Of a stretch of DNA of 41,229 bases, positions 26,021-34,379 are shown one piece after another (the first letter of the stretch is position 1; each line of letters starts with the position of its first letter). The translations under genes and the position numbers were made by a program. This stretch comes from Clostridia bacterium. Its GTDB lineage: Bacteria; Bacillota; Clostridia; Oscillospirales; CAG-272. The stretch covers positions 1 through 41,229 of the forward strand of contig JAFWAA010000027.1 in the NCBI GenBank assembly GCA_017507905.1. Reading direction: 5' to 3'. The notes below the pieces were generated by a model. That model made no database searches, had not been told where the DNA came from, and worked only from the letters and a program-made list of their open reading frames with translations.

Positions 26021-26869
26021 ATGTATCGTATCGCACGCAAAAAGATCCTCAATCCAACGGTGATCCAGATGGAGATCGAGGCTCCCCTGGTGGCCAAAAA
26101 GGCAAAGCCCGGACAGTTCATCATCCTGCGCGTCCACGAGGAGGGCGAGCGCATTCCCCTCACGGTGGCAGGCTGCAACCGCGAGGCAGGCACCGTCAAG
26201 ATCATCTTCCAGACCGTTGGCTCCTCTACCCTGCTCCTCAGCAAAAAGAATGAGGGCGACTGCATCGCCGACTTCGTTGGTCCTCTCGGCGTTCCCACGC
26301 ATACCGAGGGAGTCGGCAAGGTCTGCATCGTGGGTGGCGGCGTTGGCTGTGCGATCGCGCTCCCCCTGGCCGAGGAATTCCACCGCCTTGGGGCAAGCGT
26401 CACCTCGATCGTCGGCTTCCGCAACCGCGACCTGGTGATCCTGGAGGAGGAGTTTGCCGCCTGCTCCGACCGCCTGACCGTCATGACCGACGACGGCTCC
26501 TATGCGCGTCAAGGCAACGTTACCCTTCCCTTAAAGGAATACCTCGAGAGCGGAGAGACCTTTGATCTGATCATCGCCATCGGTCCGCTTGTGATGATGA
26601 AATACACCGTCCTCACCGCAAAGCCCTTTGGCGTTCCCGTTACCGTCTCCATGAACCCCATCATGATCGACGGCACGGGCATGTGCGGCGGCTGCCGCCT
26701 GACCTTAAACCGCGACGGCAAGCGCGTGACGCAATTTGCCTGCGTGGACGGTCCCGACTTTAACGGCTACGAGGTGGACTTTGACGAGGCGATGTCGCGC
26801 TCCCGTATGTATGCGGACTTTGAGCGTCACGCCTACGAGCAGACCTGCAATCTTTTTCAGAAAGCGTAA
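26021..26869 (+). CDS. nfnA: Electron-bifurcating transhydrogenase subunit NfnA
   Basis: A 282-aa ferredoxin-NADP reductase-like subunit. It has an N-terminal FAD-binding barrel (IPLTVAG), a nucleotide-binding domain (VGGGVGCAIALPLAEEF) and a C-terminal 2Fe-2S site with D218, C222, C225 and C241 (IDGTGMCGGCR, then FACVDG). With NfnB it couples NADPH, NAD+ and ferredoxin by flavin-based bifurcation. AAGGAG precedes the ATG. Taken alone it resembles PyrK-type or sulfide dehydrogenase alpha subunits; its pairing with the next gene settles the assignment. Confidence 0.92.
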   Translation: MYRIARKKILNPTVIQMEIEAPLVAKKAKPGQFIILRVHEEGERIPLTVAGCNREAGTVKIIFQTVGSSTLLLSKKNEGDCIADFVGPLGVPTHTEGVGKVCIVGGGVGCAIALPLAEEFHRLGASVTSIVGFRNRDLVILEEEFAACSDRLTVMTDDGSYARQGNVTLPLKEYLESGETFDLIIAIGPLVMMKYTVLTAKPFGVPVTVSMNPIMIDGTGMCGGCRLTLNRDGKRVTQFACVDGPDFNGYEVDFDEAMSRSRMYADFERHAYEQTCNLFQKA

Positions 26870-26878
26870 GGAATGAGT

Positions 26879-28288
26879 ATGGCTATTCAACCGAAACGGA
26901 ATCCCATGCCGGTACAAGATCCCAAGGAGCGCGCCCGTAATTTTTCCGAGGTGGCATTGGGCTATACCGTCAAAATGGCCGAGGACGAGGCGAGCCGCTG
27001 CCTTGGCTGCAAGAACGCGCCCTGCGTGACTGCCTGCCCCGTGAACGTGCAGATCCCCGATTTTATTCAAAAGATCAAGGAGGGAAAGCACGAGGAAGCC
27101 TATCAGATCATCAGAGCGACCTCCTCTCTGCCTGCCGTGTGCGGACGCGTTTGTCCGCAGGAGCGCCAGTGCGAGAGCAAATGCACCATGGGCATTAAGT
27201 TTGAGCCCGTGGCCATCGGACGCTTGGAGCGCTTTGCGGCAGACCTGCACAACGCGCAAGTCCTTCCCCCCGAGAAAGCCCCCGTGCAGAACGGACACCG
27301 CGTGGCCATCGTTGGCTCGGGTCCTTCCGGCCTTTCCTGTGCGGGAGATCTGGCGCGTCTCGGCTACGAGGTGACCGTCTTTGAGGCGCTCCACACCGCA
27401 GGCGGCGTGTTGGTCTACGGCATTCCCGAATTTCGCCTTCCCAAGTCCATCGTGGCCAAGGAGGTAGAGTCCCTGCGCGAGATCGGCGTGCGGATCGAGA
27501 CCAACGTGGTCATCGGCAAGACGCTTACCGTAGATGAGCTGTTTGAGGATGGCTTTGAGGCGATCTTTATCGGCTCGGGCGCGGGGCTTCCCAGCTTTAT
27601 GAATATCCCCGGAGAATCGCTCAAGGGCGTTTATTCCGCAAACGAATTTCTCACCCGAAGCAACCTGATGAAGGCCTATGCCGAGAACACCGAGACTCCC
27701 ATTATGAAGGGTGGCCGCGTGGCCGTGATCGGCGGCGGAAACGTGGCCATGGACGCCGCGAGAACCGCACTTCGCCTGGGGGCCGAGGAAGTAAAGATCG
27801 TGTACCGCCGCTCCATGGAGGAGCTTCCCGCAAGAAAGGAAGAGATCGAGCACGCCGAGGAGGAGGGTGTGATCTTCTCCCTGCTCTGCTCGCCCACCGA
27901 GATCCTCGGATATGAAAACCCCACCGATCCGCGCGACCCGAAAAACGGATTCGTCAAGGAAATGCGTTGCATTCGCATGGAGCTTGGCGAGCCGGATGCC
28001 AAGGGACGCCGCCGCCCCGTTCCCGTTGAAGGATCGGAGTTCACCATGCCCGTGGACACGGTGATCATGGCGATCGGCACGTCGCCCAATCCCCTGATCA
28101 AGAGCACCACCAAGGGGCTTGAGGTCAACGCGCGCGGCGGGATCGTGGTCAACGAGGACGGTCTTACCTCGCGCGAGGGCGTTTTTGCCGGAGGCGACGC
28201 CGTGACCGGAGCCGCAACCGTGATCTCCGCGATGGGCGCAGGAAAAACGGCCGCCGCCGCGATCCACGCGTATCTTTCGCAGAAATGA
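26879..28288 (+). CDS. nfnB: Electron-bifurcating transhydrogenase subunit NfnB
   Basis: A 469-aa subunit related to the glutamate synthase small chain. Two N-terminal 4Fe-4S clusters are bound by C41, C44, C49 and C53 and by C88, C92, C98 and C102. An FAD domain (VAIVGSGPSGLSCAGDLA) and an NADPH domain (VAVIGGGNVAMDAARTA) follow. I prefer the ATG at 26879 over the one at 26873, because AAGGA (26868-26872) overlaps the nfnA stop and is 6 bases from the later start but none from the earlier. Without an adjacent large glutamate synthase subunit, NfnB is the better call than GltD. Confidence 0.92.
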   Translation: MAIQPKRNPMPVQDPKERARNFSEVALGYTVKMAEDEASRCLGCKNAPCVTACPVNVQIPDFIQKIKEGKHEEAYQIIRATSSLPAVCGRVCPQERQCESKCTMGIKFEPVAIGRLERFAADLHNAQVLPPEKAPVQNGHRVAIVGSGPSGLSCAGDLARLGYEVTVFEALHTAGGVLVYGIPEFRLPKSIVAKEVESLREIGVRIETNVVIGKTLTVDELFEDGFEAIFIGSGAGLPSFMNIPGESLKGVYSANEFLTRSNLMKAYAENTETPIMKGGRVAVIGGGNVAMDAARTALRLGAEEVKIVYRRSMEELPARKEEIEHAEEEGVIFSLLCSPTEILGYENPTDPRDPKNGFVKEMRCIRMELGEPDAKGRRRPVPVEGSEFTMPVDTVIMAIGTSPNPLIKSTTKGLEVNARGGIVVNEDGLTSREGVFAGGDAVTGAATVISAMGAGKTAAAAIHAYLSQK

Positions 28289-28300
28289 TCACGAAACGAT

Positions 28301-28343
28301 AAAAAAAGGACAGAGAACGAAAAACCGTTCTCTGTCCTTCTTT
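28301..28343. terminator. Bidirectional terminator, nfnB and mscL
   Basis: Perfect 14-bp stem 28306-28319 / 28326-28339 with a 6-base loop. The minus strand continues into seven T (complement of 28301-28307), the plus strand into CTTTAT. It is stronger for mscL. Confidence 0.88.
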
Positions 28344-28349
28344 ATGTGC

Positions 28350-28988
28350 TTATTTCTTCATGGAATCGCGGATCTCGCGCAGGAGAGCGGCCTGCTCGCG
28401 GACGTTTGCATAGAACTCGTCCTTGATCGCCTGCTCTGCGGCAGCCTTCTCTGCTGCTGCGGCAGCCTCTGCGGCAGCCTTGGCATCGGCCTCTGCCTTC
28501 TGTGCGGCGGCCTCGGCCTCCTTCTTGGCGATCTCCTTGGCGTTGAGCTTGCGCTCCATGCCCTTGATCACACGGACCAGCACGAATACGGTGAACGCGA
28601 TGATCAGGAAGTCCAGGATCGACTGCAACCACAGACCGTACTGGATCGAGATCTTGCTGACCTCAACCGCACCCTCTGCGTTCAGCACCTCCTCGCGCAG
28701 GACGTACTCCCACTCGTTGATGCTGACACCGCTGGTGAAGTAGGTAACGAGCGGCGTGATGATCTGCTTGACCAGACCGTTGACGATCGCGTTGAACGCG
28801 GTTGCAACGACCACGGCAACAGCCATATCCAGCACGTTGCCCTTGGTGATAAACTTCTTGAAGTCGGTAAGGAAGCTGACCTTCTCCTTCTTGATCTTTT
28901 CCTTCCTTGCCTTGATCTTTTCCTTCATTTCTCTTTCCTCGCCTTCTCTGATTTTTTCTTCCAGCGCTTCTCTGTCTGCCCGTCCCAT
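28350..28988 (-). CDS. mscL: Large-conductance mechanosensitive channel with extensions
   Basis: A 212-aa MscL, against about 130-150 in typical members. The core starts near residue 40 (FLTDFKKFITKGNVLDMAVAVVVATAFNAIV) and continues to a second membrane helix around 118-142. It ends with the conserved cytoplasmic helix motif (LLREIRDSMKK). There are two unusual parts: about 38 charged residues before the core, and an Ala/Glu/Lys-rich stretch at about 150-195 that lengthens the C-terminal bundle. The ATG at 28988 follows AAAGGAG, so the extension is probably translated; M21 is an alternative without such support. It opens under membrane tension in osmotic downshock. Confidence 0.9.
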   Translation of the reverse strand: MGRADREALEEKIREGEEREMKEKIKARKEKIKKEKVSFLTDFKKFITKGNVLDMAVAVVVATAFNAIVNGLVKQIITPLVTYFTSGVSINEWEYVLREEVLNAEGAVEVSKISIQYGLWLQSILDFLIIAFTVFVLVRVIKGMERKLNAKEIAKKEAEAAAQKAEADAKAAAEAAAAAEKAAAEQAIKDEFYANVREQAALLREIRDSMKK

Positions 28989-29056
28989 TGCAATCTCCTT
29001 TTTGTGTATAATTCAGACGCAACGCAAGCATCGGCAAGCGCCGTCTTGGTATCTTC

Positions 29057-29085
29057 ATTGTACTCCGAAATTCACATTTTGTCAA
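29057..29085 (-). promoter_or_regulatory. Promoter of mscL
   Basis: On the minus strand, TTGACA (29080-29085), 17 bp, TACAAT (29057-29062). I saw no convincing lysA terminator between the lysA stop at 29156 and this promoter. Confidence 0.8.
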
Positions 29086-29155
29086 CAAAAACTTGCGTTT
29101 TTTGCAAAAAAATACACAAAAATCGGGCTTTTTCGGCGAAAAAACGAGAAAACGG

Positions 29156-30475
29156 TCACAGATCGTTTCGGCAAACGTCCTCGGGTGTCTCCCGCTTGAC
29201 GGCAAGATAGCTCTCCCCGCCCCTCAGCATGACCACCGGCGGACGCGGAATGCGGTTGTAATTGGAGGACATGGAATAGTTGTACGCGCCCGTAGTCAAA
29301 ACGGCGAGCAGATCGCCGCGCGCAACCGTCCTTGGCATTCTGACGTTCTCCTGCAGAATGTCTCCGCTCTCGCAGCAGCGTCCCACCACCGAGCAGCGCA
29401 TCGCCTCCTCGGCGTCGGCTTTCTCGGTACGGTTGGCCAGAAGCACGGTATACGGCGAGCGGTAAAGGGCAAAGCGGGGGTTGTCGGTCATTCCGCCGTC
29501 CACCGAAACATAGTTCTTATATCCCGGGATCCTCTTGACCGTGCCCACGGTATAGAGCGTCATGCCCGCCTCGGCCACGATGCTCCGTCCGGGCTCCATG
29601 CGCATCGCGGGAAGATCGATGCCAAGCTCTTCGCACTGCGCGCTTACCGCTTCCCCGATGGCAAGGATATTCTTTTCGATCTCCATAACGGGATCCTCTG
29701 CAAGATAGCGCACGCCAAAGCCGCCGCCAAGGTCCAATTCCTCCGTGACGTATCCGTAGCGCTTTTGCATTTCCGCAACGAAATTCAGCATGATGGCCGC
29801 AGAGCGCAAAAAGACGTCGGCATCAAAGACCTGGGAGCCCACGTGGCAGTGGAAGCCCGACAGGTGCAGGTGCGGAAGCGTGAGCGCGTAGGCGGTGATC
29901 TCCTCGGCCTGTCCCGTTTCGATGGCCGAGCCGAACTTGGAATCCACGTTGCCCGTGGAGACCGCCTCGTAGGTGTGCGGATCAATACCGGGAGTCAGGC
30001 GCAAAAGGATCTTTTGCACCTTTCCCTGCTCGCCCGCGATGCGCTCGATGGCGTCCAGCTCCTCGCGGTTGTCCACCACGAAATAGCCAACGCCGCGCTC
30101 CATGGCGTAAAGGATATCCGCGTCGGTCTTATTGTTGCTGTGGAAATACGCGCGCTCCAGGGGAAAGCCCACCGCGTGTGCGGTGCAGATCTCGCCCACG
30201 GAGACCACGTCAATTCCCATATTCTCCTCCTGCATGATCCGATAGATCTGCTTAAAGGAGGCCGCCTTGCTGGCGTAAAGCGGAAGCGCCTTCTCGCCAA
30301 AGCCCTTGGTCATAGCCTTGCGATAGGTCCTGCATTGCAGGCGGATACGGTCCTCGTCAAGCAGGTAGAGGGGCGTTCCGTAGCGCTCGGCAAGAAGGAC
30401 GGTATCCTGCCCGCCAAGGCAGAGATGATCGCTTTCGTTTACCGAAAGGTTGTCACAAATCAGTTCTTTCATCAT
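29156..30475 (-). CDS. lysA: Diaminopimelate decarboxylase
   Basis: A 439-aa PLP enzyme of the alanine racemase/ODC fold that decarboxylates meso-diaminopimelate to lysine. The PLP lysine is K70 in YASKAASF. HCHVGSQ, LDLGGGFG, EPGRS and CESGD complete the active site. The start is the ATG at 30475, with a second ATG directly after it, and it lies 3 bases beyond the dapB stop. It is the last gene of the riboswitch-controlled operon. Confidence 0.96.
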   Translation of the reverse strand: MMKELICDNLSVNESDHLCLGGQDTVLLAERYGTPLYLLDEDRIRLQCRTYRKAMTKGFGEKALPLYASKAASFKQIYRIMQEENMGIDVVSVGEICTAHAVGFPLERAYFHSNNKTDADILYAMERGVGYFVVDNREELDAIERIAGEQGKVQKILLRLTPGIDPHTYEAVSTGNVDSKFGSAIETGQAEEITAYALTLPHLHLSGFHCHVGSQVFDADVFLRSAAIMLNFVAEMQKRYGYVTEELDLGGGFGVRYLAEDPVMEIEKNILAIGEAVSAQCEELGIDLPAMRMEPGRSIVAEAGMTLYTVGTVKRIPGYKNYVSVDGGMTDNPRFALYRSPYTVLLANRTEKADAEEAMRCSVVGRCCESGDILQENVRMPRTVARGDLLAVLTTGAYNYSMSSNYNRIPRPPVVMLRGGESYLAVKRETPEDVCRNDL

Positions 30476-30478
30476 AGA

Positions 30479-31228
30479 TCAGGGTTCCTCGATCATACGT
30501 TTCATATCATACAGCCCTGCCGGCTTTCCGATCAGAAAATCGGCCGCTGCGATCGCTCCCTCGGCAAAGAGAGCGCGGCTGTGAGCCTCGTGCTTGAGCG
30601 TGATTGTCTGGGAATCCGTCCCAATGATCACCTCGTGCTCGCCCACGATGTTGCCCATACGAATGGCGTGAATGCCGATCTCGTTCTTCTCGCGCTTGGC
30701 TTGACCCGAACGGCCGCAGACCAGCGTTGCGTCCTCACGCACCTCCTGCAATTCTCTGGCGAGAAGCAGAGCGGTTCCGCTGGGAGCGTCCAGCTTTCGG
30801 TTGTGGTGCTTCTCCACGATCTCGATATCCGCCTCGGGAAAGGCCTTTGCGGCGGTTTTTGCCAGCTCCACGAGAAGCGCGATGCCAAGCGACATATTGG
30901 CCGAATGGAAGATCGGGATCACCTCGGCTGCACGGCGGATCCCCTCCGTCTCCTCCTCGGTGTGTCCCGTGGTGGCCAGCACAACGGGGATCTGCTTTTC
31001 CACGGCATACTCCAGCATGGCCGCAGTACCTGCATGGTGTGAAAAGTCAATGATGCAATCGGGGGTCTCTGCAACGGCGCTCCACTCGGTGTAGGTCGGG
31101 AACTCGCGCGTATCCAAGGGCAACAGGTCAAAGCCCGCCACGGGAGTAGCTCCGCGCATACCGTCCAGGGCAAGCCTTGCCACCTCGCGGCCCATGCGTC
31201 CTCCGACGCCGCAAATCAAAATCTTCAT
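30479..31228 (-). CDS. dapB: 4-hydroxy-tetrahydrodipicolinate reductase
   Basis: A 249-aa reductase of diaminopimelate and lysine synthesis. The nucleotide-binding loop GVGGRMGR is at the N-terminus, ATTGHTEEE follows mid-protein, and the catalytic segment EKHHNRKLDAPSGTA is complete. The ATG at 31228 overlaps the TGA of dapA by 4 bp (31225-31228), so translation is coupled. Confidence 0.96.
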   Translation of the reverse strand: MKILICGVGGRMGREVARLALDGMRGATPVAGFDLLPLDTREFPTYTEWSAVAETPDCIIDFSHHAGTAAMLEYAVEKQIPVVLATTGHTEEETEGIRRAAEVIPIFHSANMSLGIALLVELAKTAAKAFPEADIEIVEKHHNRKLDAPSGTALLLARELQEVREDATLVCGRSGQAKREKNEIGIHAIRMGNIVGEHEVIIGTDSQTITLKHEAHSRALFAEGAIAAADFLIGKPAGLYDMKRMIEEP

Positions 31229-32121
31229 ACTTCCTCCGAAATCAAATTCTGCTCCCGCATAAGGTCAAGAAGCTTTGCCTCATTCGCGCTCTCCATGGGC
31301 GTCAGCGGCAGGCGGAGAGAGTTTTCTCCGTAGCCCATCGCCGCCATGGCGGCCTTTACGGGAATGGGGTTCACCTCACAGAACAGCGCGTTGACCAGGG
31401 GCAACAGATCCAGCTGCATCGCCATACTGCCCGCCACGTCGCCCGAAAGGAACTTGTGGCAGATCTCTGACGTCTCCTTGGGCATCAGGTTGGAAAGCAC
31501 CGAGATCACGCCCTTTCCTCCAAGAGAGAGGACGGGGACGATCTGGTCGTCATTTCCCGAATAGATATCCATCTTTCCGCGGACGAGCGAAGCCAGCTCT
31601 GCGATCTGGGAAATGTTGCCGCTGGCCTCCTTGATGGCAACGATGTTCGGATGCTCCGCAAGAGCAGCCGCCGTTGCGGGAAGAATGTTACAGCCCGTTC
31701 TCGAGGGGACGTTGTAAAGAATGATCGGCTTGGTGGAGGCGTCCGCCACCGCGGTAAAGGAGGCGATCAGTCCCTTCTGCGTAGCCTTGTTGTAGTAGGG
31801 CGTGACCAGAAGGATCGCGTCGGCGCCGACCTCGCAGGCATGCTTGGTCAGCTCGATGGCGTAGGCGGTATCGTTGGAGCCCGTTCCCGCGATGATGGGC
31901 ACTCTGCCCTTAGCCGTCTCCACGGCAAAGCGGATCGCCTCGCGATGCTCCTCGTCGGTCAGGGTCGATGCCTCGCCCGTCGTTCCGCAAACGACGATGG
32001 CGTCAATTCCCTGCTCGATCTGCCAGTTGATCAATCTTGCAAATGCCTCATAATCGATCTCGCCGTTGCGAAAGGGCGTGACGATTGCGGTTGCCGCTCC
32101 GGTAAACACAGTGTTTTTCAT
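31225..32121 (-). CDS. dapA: 4-hydroxy-tetrahydrodipicolinate synthase
   Basis: A 298-aa TIM-barrel aldolase condensing pyruvate with aspartate semialdehyde, the first committed step to diaminopimelate and lysine. The Schiff-base lysine is K164 in VAIKEASGN, with Y136 in LYNVPSRTG. GTTGEASTLT is the substrate loop. The ATG at 32121 follows AGAGGATGAG; a longer upstream reading runs through the riboswitch and is rejected. It is the first gene of dapA-dapB-lysA. Confidence 0.97.
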   Translation of the reverse strand: MKNTVFTGAATAIVTPFRNGEIDYEAFARLINWQIEQGIDAIVVCGTTGEASTLTDEEHREAIRFAVETAKGRVPIIAGTGSNDTAYAIELTKHACEVGADAILLVTPYYNKATQKGLIASFTAVADASTKPIILYNVPSRTGCNILPATAAALAEHPNIVAIKEASGNISQIAELASLVRGKMDIYSGNDDQIVPVLSLGGKGVISVLSNLMPKETSEICHKFLSGDVAGSMAMQLDLLPLVNALFCEVNPIPVKAAMAAMGYGENSLRLPLTPMESANEAKLLDLMREQNLISEEV

Positions 32122-32163
32122 GCTTTTCTCATCCTCTTTTCTGGAAATCGTTTTGTAAAAAAG

Positions 32164-32200
32164 AAAAAACAGAGATCGACGCGAAGCTGCGCCCTCTCTG
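32164..32200 (-). terminator. Riboswitch expression-platform terminator
   Basis: On the minus strand, CAGAGA ... TCTCTG (32195-32200 with 32170-32175) encloses a smaller CGC/GCG hairpin and is followed by six T (complement of 32164-32169). It lies between the lysine aptamer and the dapA start, as expected for premature termination when lysine is bound. Confidence 0.8.
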
Positions 32201-32240
32201 CCCCTTCCGCCCGGAATGCCCATAGCGGTCCTTTTGGAAA

Positions 32241-32404
32241 AGTGGATAGCGCTCCGCATCTCTGCGACAACAGGACGGATCTTCTCCGTACTGCCAGAAG
32301 CGATCCTGCGCAAGAACCGTTCTTCGGCACCCGACCCTTTCTCCGCCGCAACGTCCGCGCCGACTTGGCACGGCGGTTACTCTTTTCTGGGTGCGCCTCT
32401 ATCA
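32241..32404 (-). promoter_or_regulatory. Lysine riboswitch (L box)
   Basis: The minus-strand leader begins GATAGAGGCGC and contains in order the L-box consensus pieces: AGAGTA, GAAAGGGTCGG, GGTGCCGAAG, CTGGCAGTACGG, and the closing GGAGCGCTATCC. GATAG (5') pairs with CTATC (3') to form P1. The same block order is found in the Bacillus lysC leader. It sits between the promoter and dapA and controls lysine and diaminopimelate synthesis. I found no T-box signature (AGGGTGGNACCGCG). Confidence 0.87.
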
Positions 32405-32413
32405 TTTTTTGTC

Positions 32414-32442
32414 AGTATATCACAGTTTCGGGCGTTTGTCAA
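32414..32442 (-). promoter_or_regulatory. Promoter of the dapA operon
   Basis: On the minus strand, TTGACA (32437-32442), 17 bp, TATACT (32414-32419). The predicted start lies just before the riboswitch. Confidence 0.85.
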
Positions 32443-32494
32443 TCTTTTTTTCATATTTTTAAGAAGATCCGCAAAAATATTCCCGATGGTGAGC

Positions 32495-32535
32495 AAAAGA
32501 AGAGCGCCCTCTCCCAACAGCTCGGGAGGGGGCGC
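32495..32535 (-). terminator. Terminator of the Na/Pi cotransporter gene
   Basis: Stem 32504-32535 (GCGCCC-CTCCC with GGGAG-GGGCGC, one bulge on each side) around an 8-base loop, followed on the minus strand by TCTTCTTTTG. Confidence 0.78.
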
Positions 32536-32546
32536 GCTTTTTTCGG

Positions 32547-34292
32547 TTATGCACCGAGATATTTGGTCTGATACGCCTCGTATTGCTCCTTGAAATGCGC
32601 ATCGTCTGCGCGGACGGCGCGCAGGGATTCGTGCAGATTGAGATTGCAGTGCATCGCATCGATCACACAGCCCGCCACGTTGGAGCAGTGGTCGGACGTG
32701 CGCTCCAGATTGGTCAGAAGATCCGACCAGATAAAGCCGGCCTCAATGCTGCAGTTCTGCTGCTGCAGACGCAAAATATGCTGGTTGCGCATCCGCTCCT
32801 TAAGACGGTCGATGACCTGCTCCAGAGGCTCAACGCAGTTGGCAGCCTCAAGATCGGAATCGGTGAACGCACGAACGGTCAGCCCGAGGATCTCTCGGAC
32901 GGCATCGCAAAGCGTTTGCAGCTCCCGCTCGGCTTCGGGCGAAAAGCGGATCTTCTTGTCGCGCAGCTCCTCCGAGGATTCCAAAAGGTTTACGGCATGG
33001 TCCGAAATGCGCTCCAGATCTCCGATGATCTTGAGGAGCTTGGTCACCTCGGCACTGTCCTTCTCGCTGATCTGCCTTGTGCTGAGCTTGACGAGATAGG
33101 TTCCGATCACGTCCTCATAGTGGTCGGTCTGCTCCTCGGCCTCGCGGATCGCCTTGGCCAACGCGGGGGTATAGAAGGTCAGGCACTCCAGGCTCTGCTC
33201 CAACGCCTCCGCAGCCGTTTTTGCCATGCGTCCTGCCAGAGAGTGGCACTGCTCGATGGCCACGCTGGGTGCGCTGAGAAGACGCTCGTCCAGCTCGGCA
33301 AAGGTATCCGGCTTATGCGTATCCGGCACGATCTTGTATACCAGCTTCTCCAGAAGCGAGGTCATGGGCAGAAGCAGGACCGTGCAAAGCAGGTTAAAGG
33401 CGGAATGCGCAACGGCAATTCCCGTCATCGAAGCGGCCTCGTCAAAGAGCGGAGGGGCGAAGATCTTGGAGACCAGGACAAATACGCTCAGCCAGATCAC
33501 CGTTCCCAGCACGTTGAAGGAGAGATGCACGAGTGCCGTGCGCTTGGCATTCTTGTTCGTGCCAAAGGAGGAAAGGATCGTGGTAATGCAGGTTCCGATA
33601 TTCTGTCCCATGATGATCGGGATCGCCGCACCGTAGGACACCCTGCCCGTAACGGCCAGAGCCTGCAGAATACCGACCGAGGCAGAGCTGGACTGAATGA
33701 CCGCCGTCAGAAAAGCGCCCGCAAGCACGCCGAGGATCGGATTTTTGAACAGCAGGAAAAGCTCCTGGAAGGCAGGAATATCCTTCAGCCCCGATACCGC
33801 GTCTGTCATGATATTCATGCCGAACATCAGCGTGGCAAAGCCCAAAAGAATGGTTCCGATATCCTGCTTGCGCTTGCTCTTGCAAAACAGATAGAGGACC
33901 ACACCGATCAGCGCCAGGATCGGCGTGAAGGACATGGGCTTGAGCATCTGCACCACGGGATTATTCCCCGAGATGCCGCCAAGGCTAAGCACCCAGGCCG
34001 TCACCGTTGTGCCCACGTTTGCTCCCATGATCACGTTGATCGCCTGACGGAGCGTCATCAGCCCCGAGTTGACGAAGCCGACGATCATGACCGTCGTGGC
34101 GGAGGAGCTTTGAATGATGGCCGTAACGCCAATGCCGGTCAAAAGCCCTGCCGCCTTGTTGGTCGTCAGCTTTCCAAGCATGGATTGCAGACGGTTGCCT
34201 GCGCTTCTCTCCAGCGCCTGCCCCATCACGCTCATGCCGAACAGAAAGAGGCAAAGTCCGCCGATCATCGTCAATGCGTCAAAAAAAGTCAT
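32547..34292 (-). CDS. Na/Pi cotransporter family protein with PhoU-like domain
   Basis: A 581-aa protein. Two Na/Pi-cotransporter (NptA, PF02690-type) repeats each carry a QSSSA motif (IIQSSSATTVM and VIQSSSASVGI) within about eight membrane segments up to residue 310. The C-terminal 250 residues are helical and PhoU-like, with an ERISDHAVNL and ERTSDHCSNV pair of metal/helix motifs. It probably takes up phosphate with sodium. The ATG at 34292 follows AAAGGAG. It lies 87 bases past purL, behind a hairpin, and I see no obvious promoter of its own. Confidence 0.92.
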   Translation of the reverse strand: MTFFDALTMIGGLCLFLFGMSVMGQALERSAGNRLQSMLGKLTTNKAAGLLTGIGVTAIIQSSSATTVMIVGFVNSGLMTLRQAINVIMGANVGTTVTAWVLSLGGISGNNPVVQMLKPMSFTPILALIGVVLYLFCKSKRKQDIGTILLGFATLMFGMNIMTDAVSGLKDIPAFQELFLLFKNPILGVLAGAFLTAVIQSSSASVGILQALAVTGRVSYGAAIPIIMGQNIGTCITTILSSFGTNKNAKRTALVHLSFNVLGTVIWLSVFVLVSKIFAPPLFDEAASMTGIAVAHSAFNLLCTVLLLPMTSLLEKLVYKIVPDTHKPDTFAELDERLLSAPSVAIEQCHSLAGRMAKTAAEALEQSLECLTFYTPALAKAIREAEEQTDHYEDVIGTYLVKLSTRQISEKDSAEVTKLLKIIGDLERISDHAVNLLESSEELRDKKIRFSPEAERELQTLCDAVREILGLTVRAFTDSDLEAANCVEPLEQVIDRLKERMRNQHILRLQQQNCSIEAGFIWSDLLTNLERTSDHCSNVAGCVIDAMHCNLNLHESLRAVRADDAHFKEQYEAYQTKYLGA

Positions 34293-34326
34293 ACGCTCTC
34301 CTTTCTCAAAGGCACTTGCTTTTGGC

Positions 34327-34369
34327 AAAAGCAGGCCGAAGCAAGCCCATTAAGGGGTTGCCCGGCCTG
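34327..34369 (-). terminator. Terminator or attenuator after purL
   Basis: Imperfect stem 34332-34338 / 34363-34369 (CAGGCCG with CGGCCTG), extended inwards by CAA/TTG and CCC/GGG pairs, followed on the minus strand by CTTTTGCC. The short T-tract suggests partial read-through into the phosphate transporter gene. Confidence 0.65.
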
Positions 34370-34379
34370 TTTTCAAGGA

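Noticed and set aside
26879-28288. Glutamate synthase small subunit (GltD)
   Set aside because: No large subunit nearby, and the gene is coupled to a PyrK-like NfnA subunit carrying a 2Fe-2S site.
32122-32403. T-box leader before dapA
   Set aside because: No AGGGTGGNACCGCG-type element is present; the conserved blocks match the lysine riboswitch instead.
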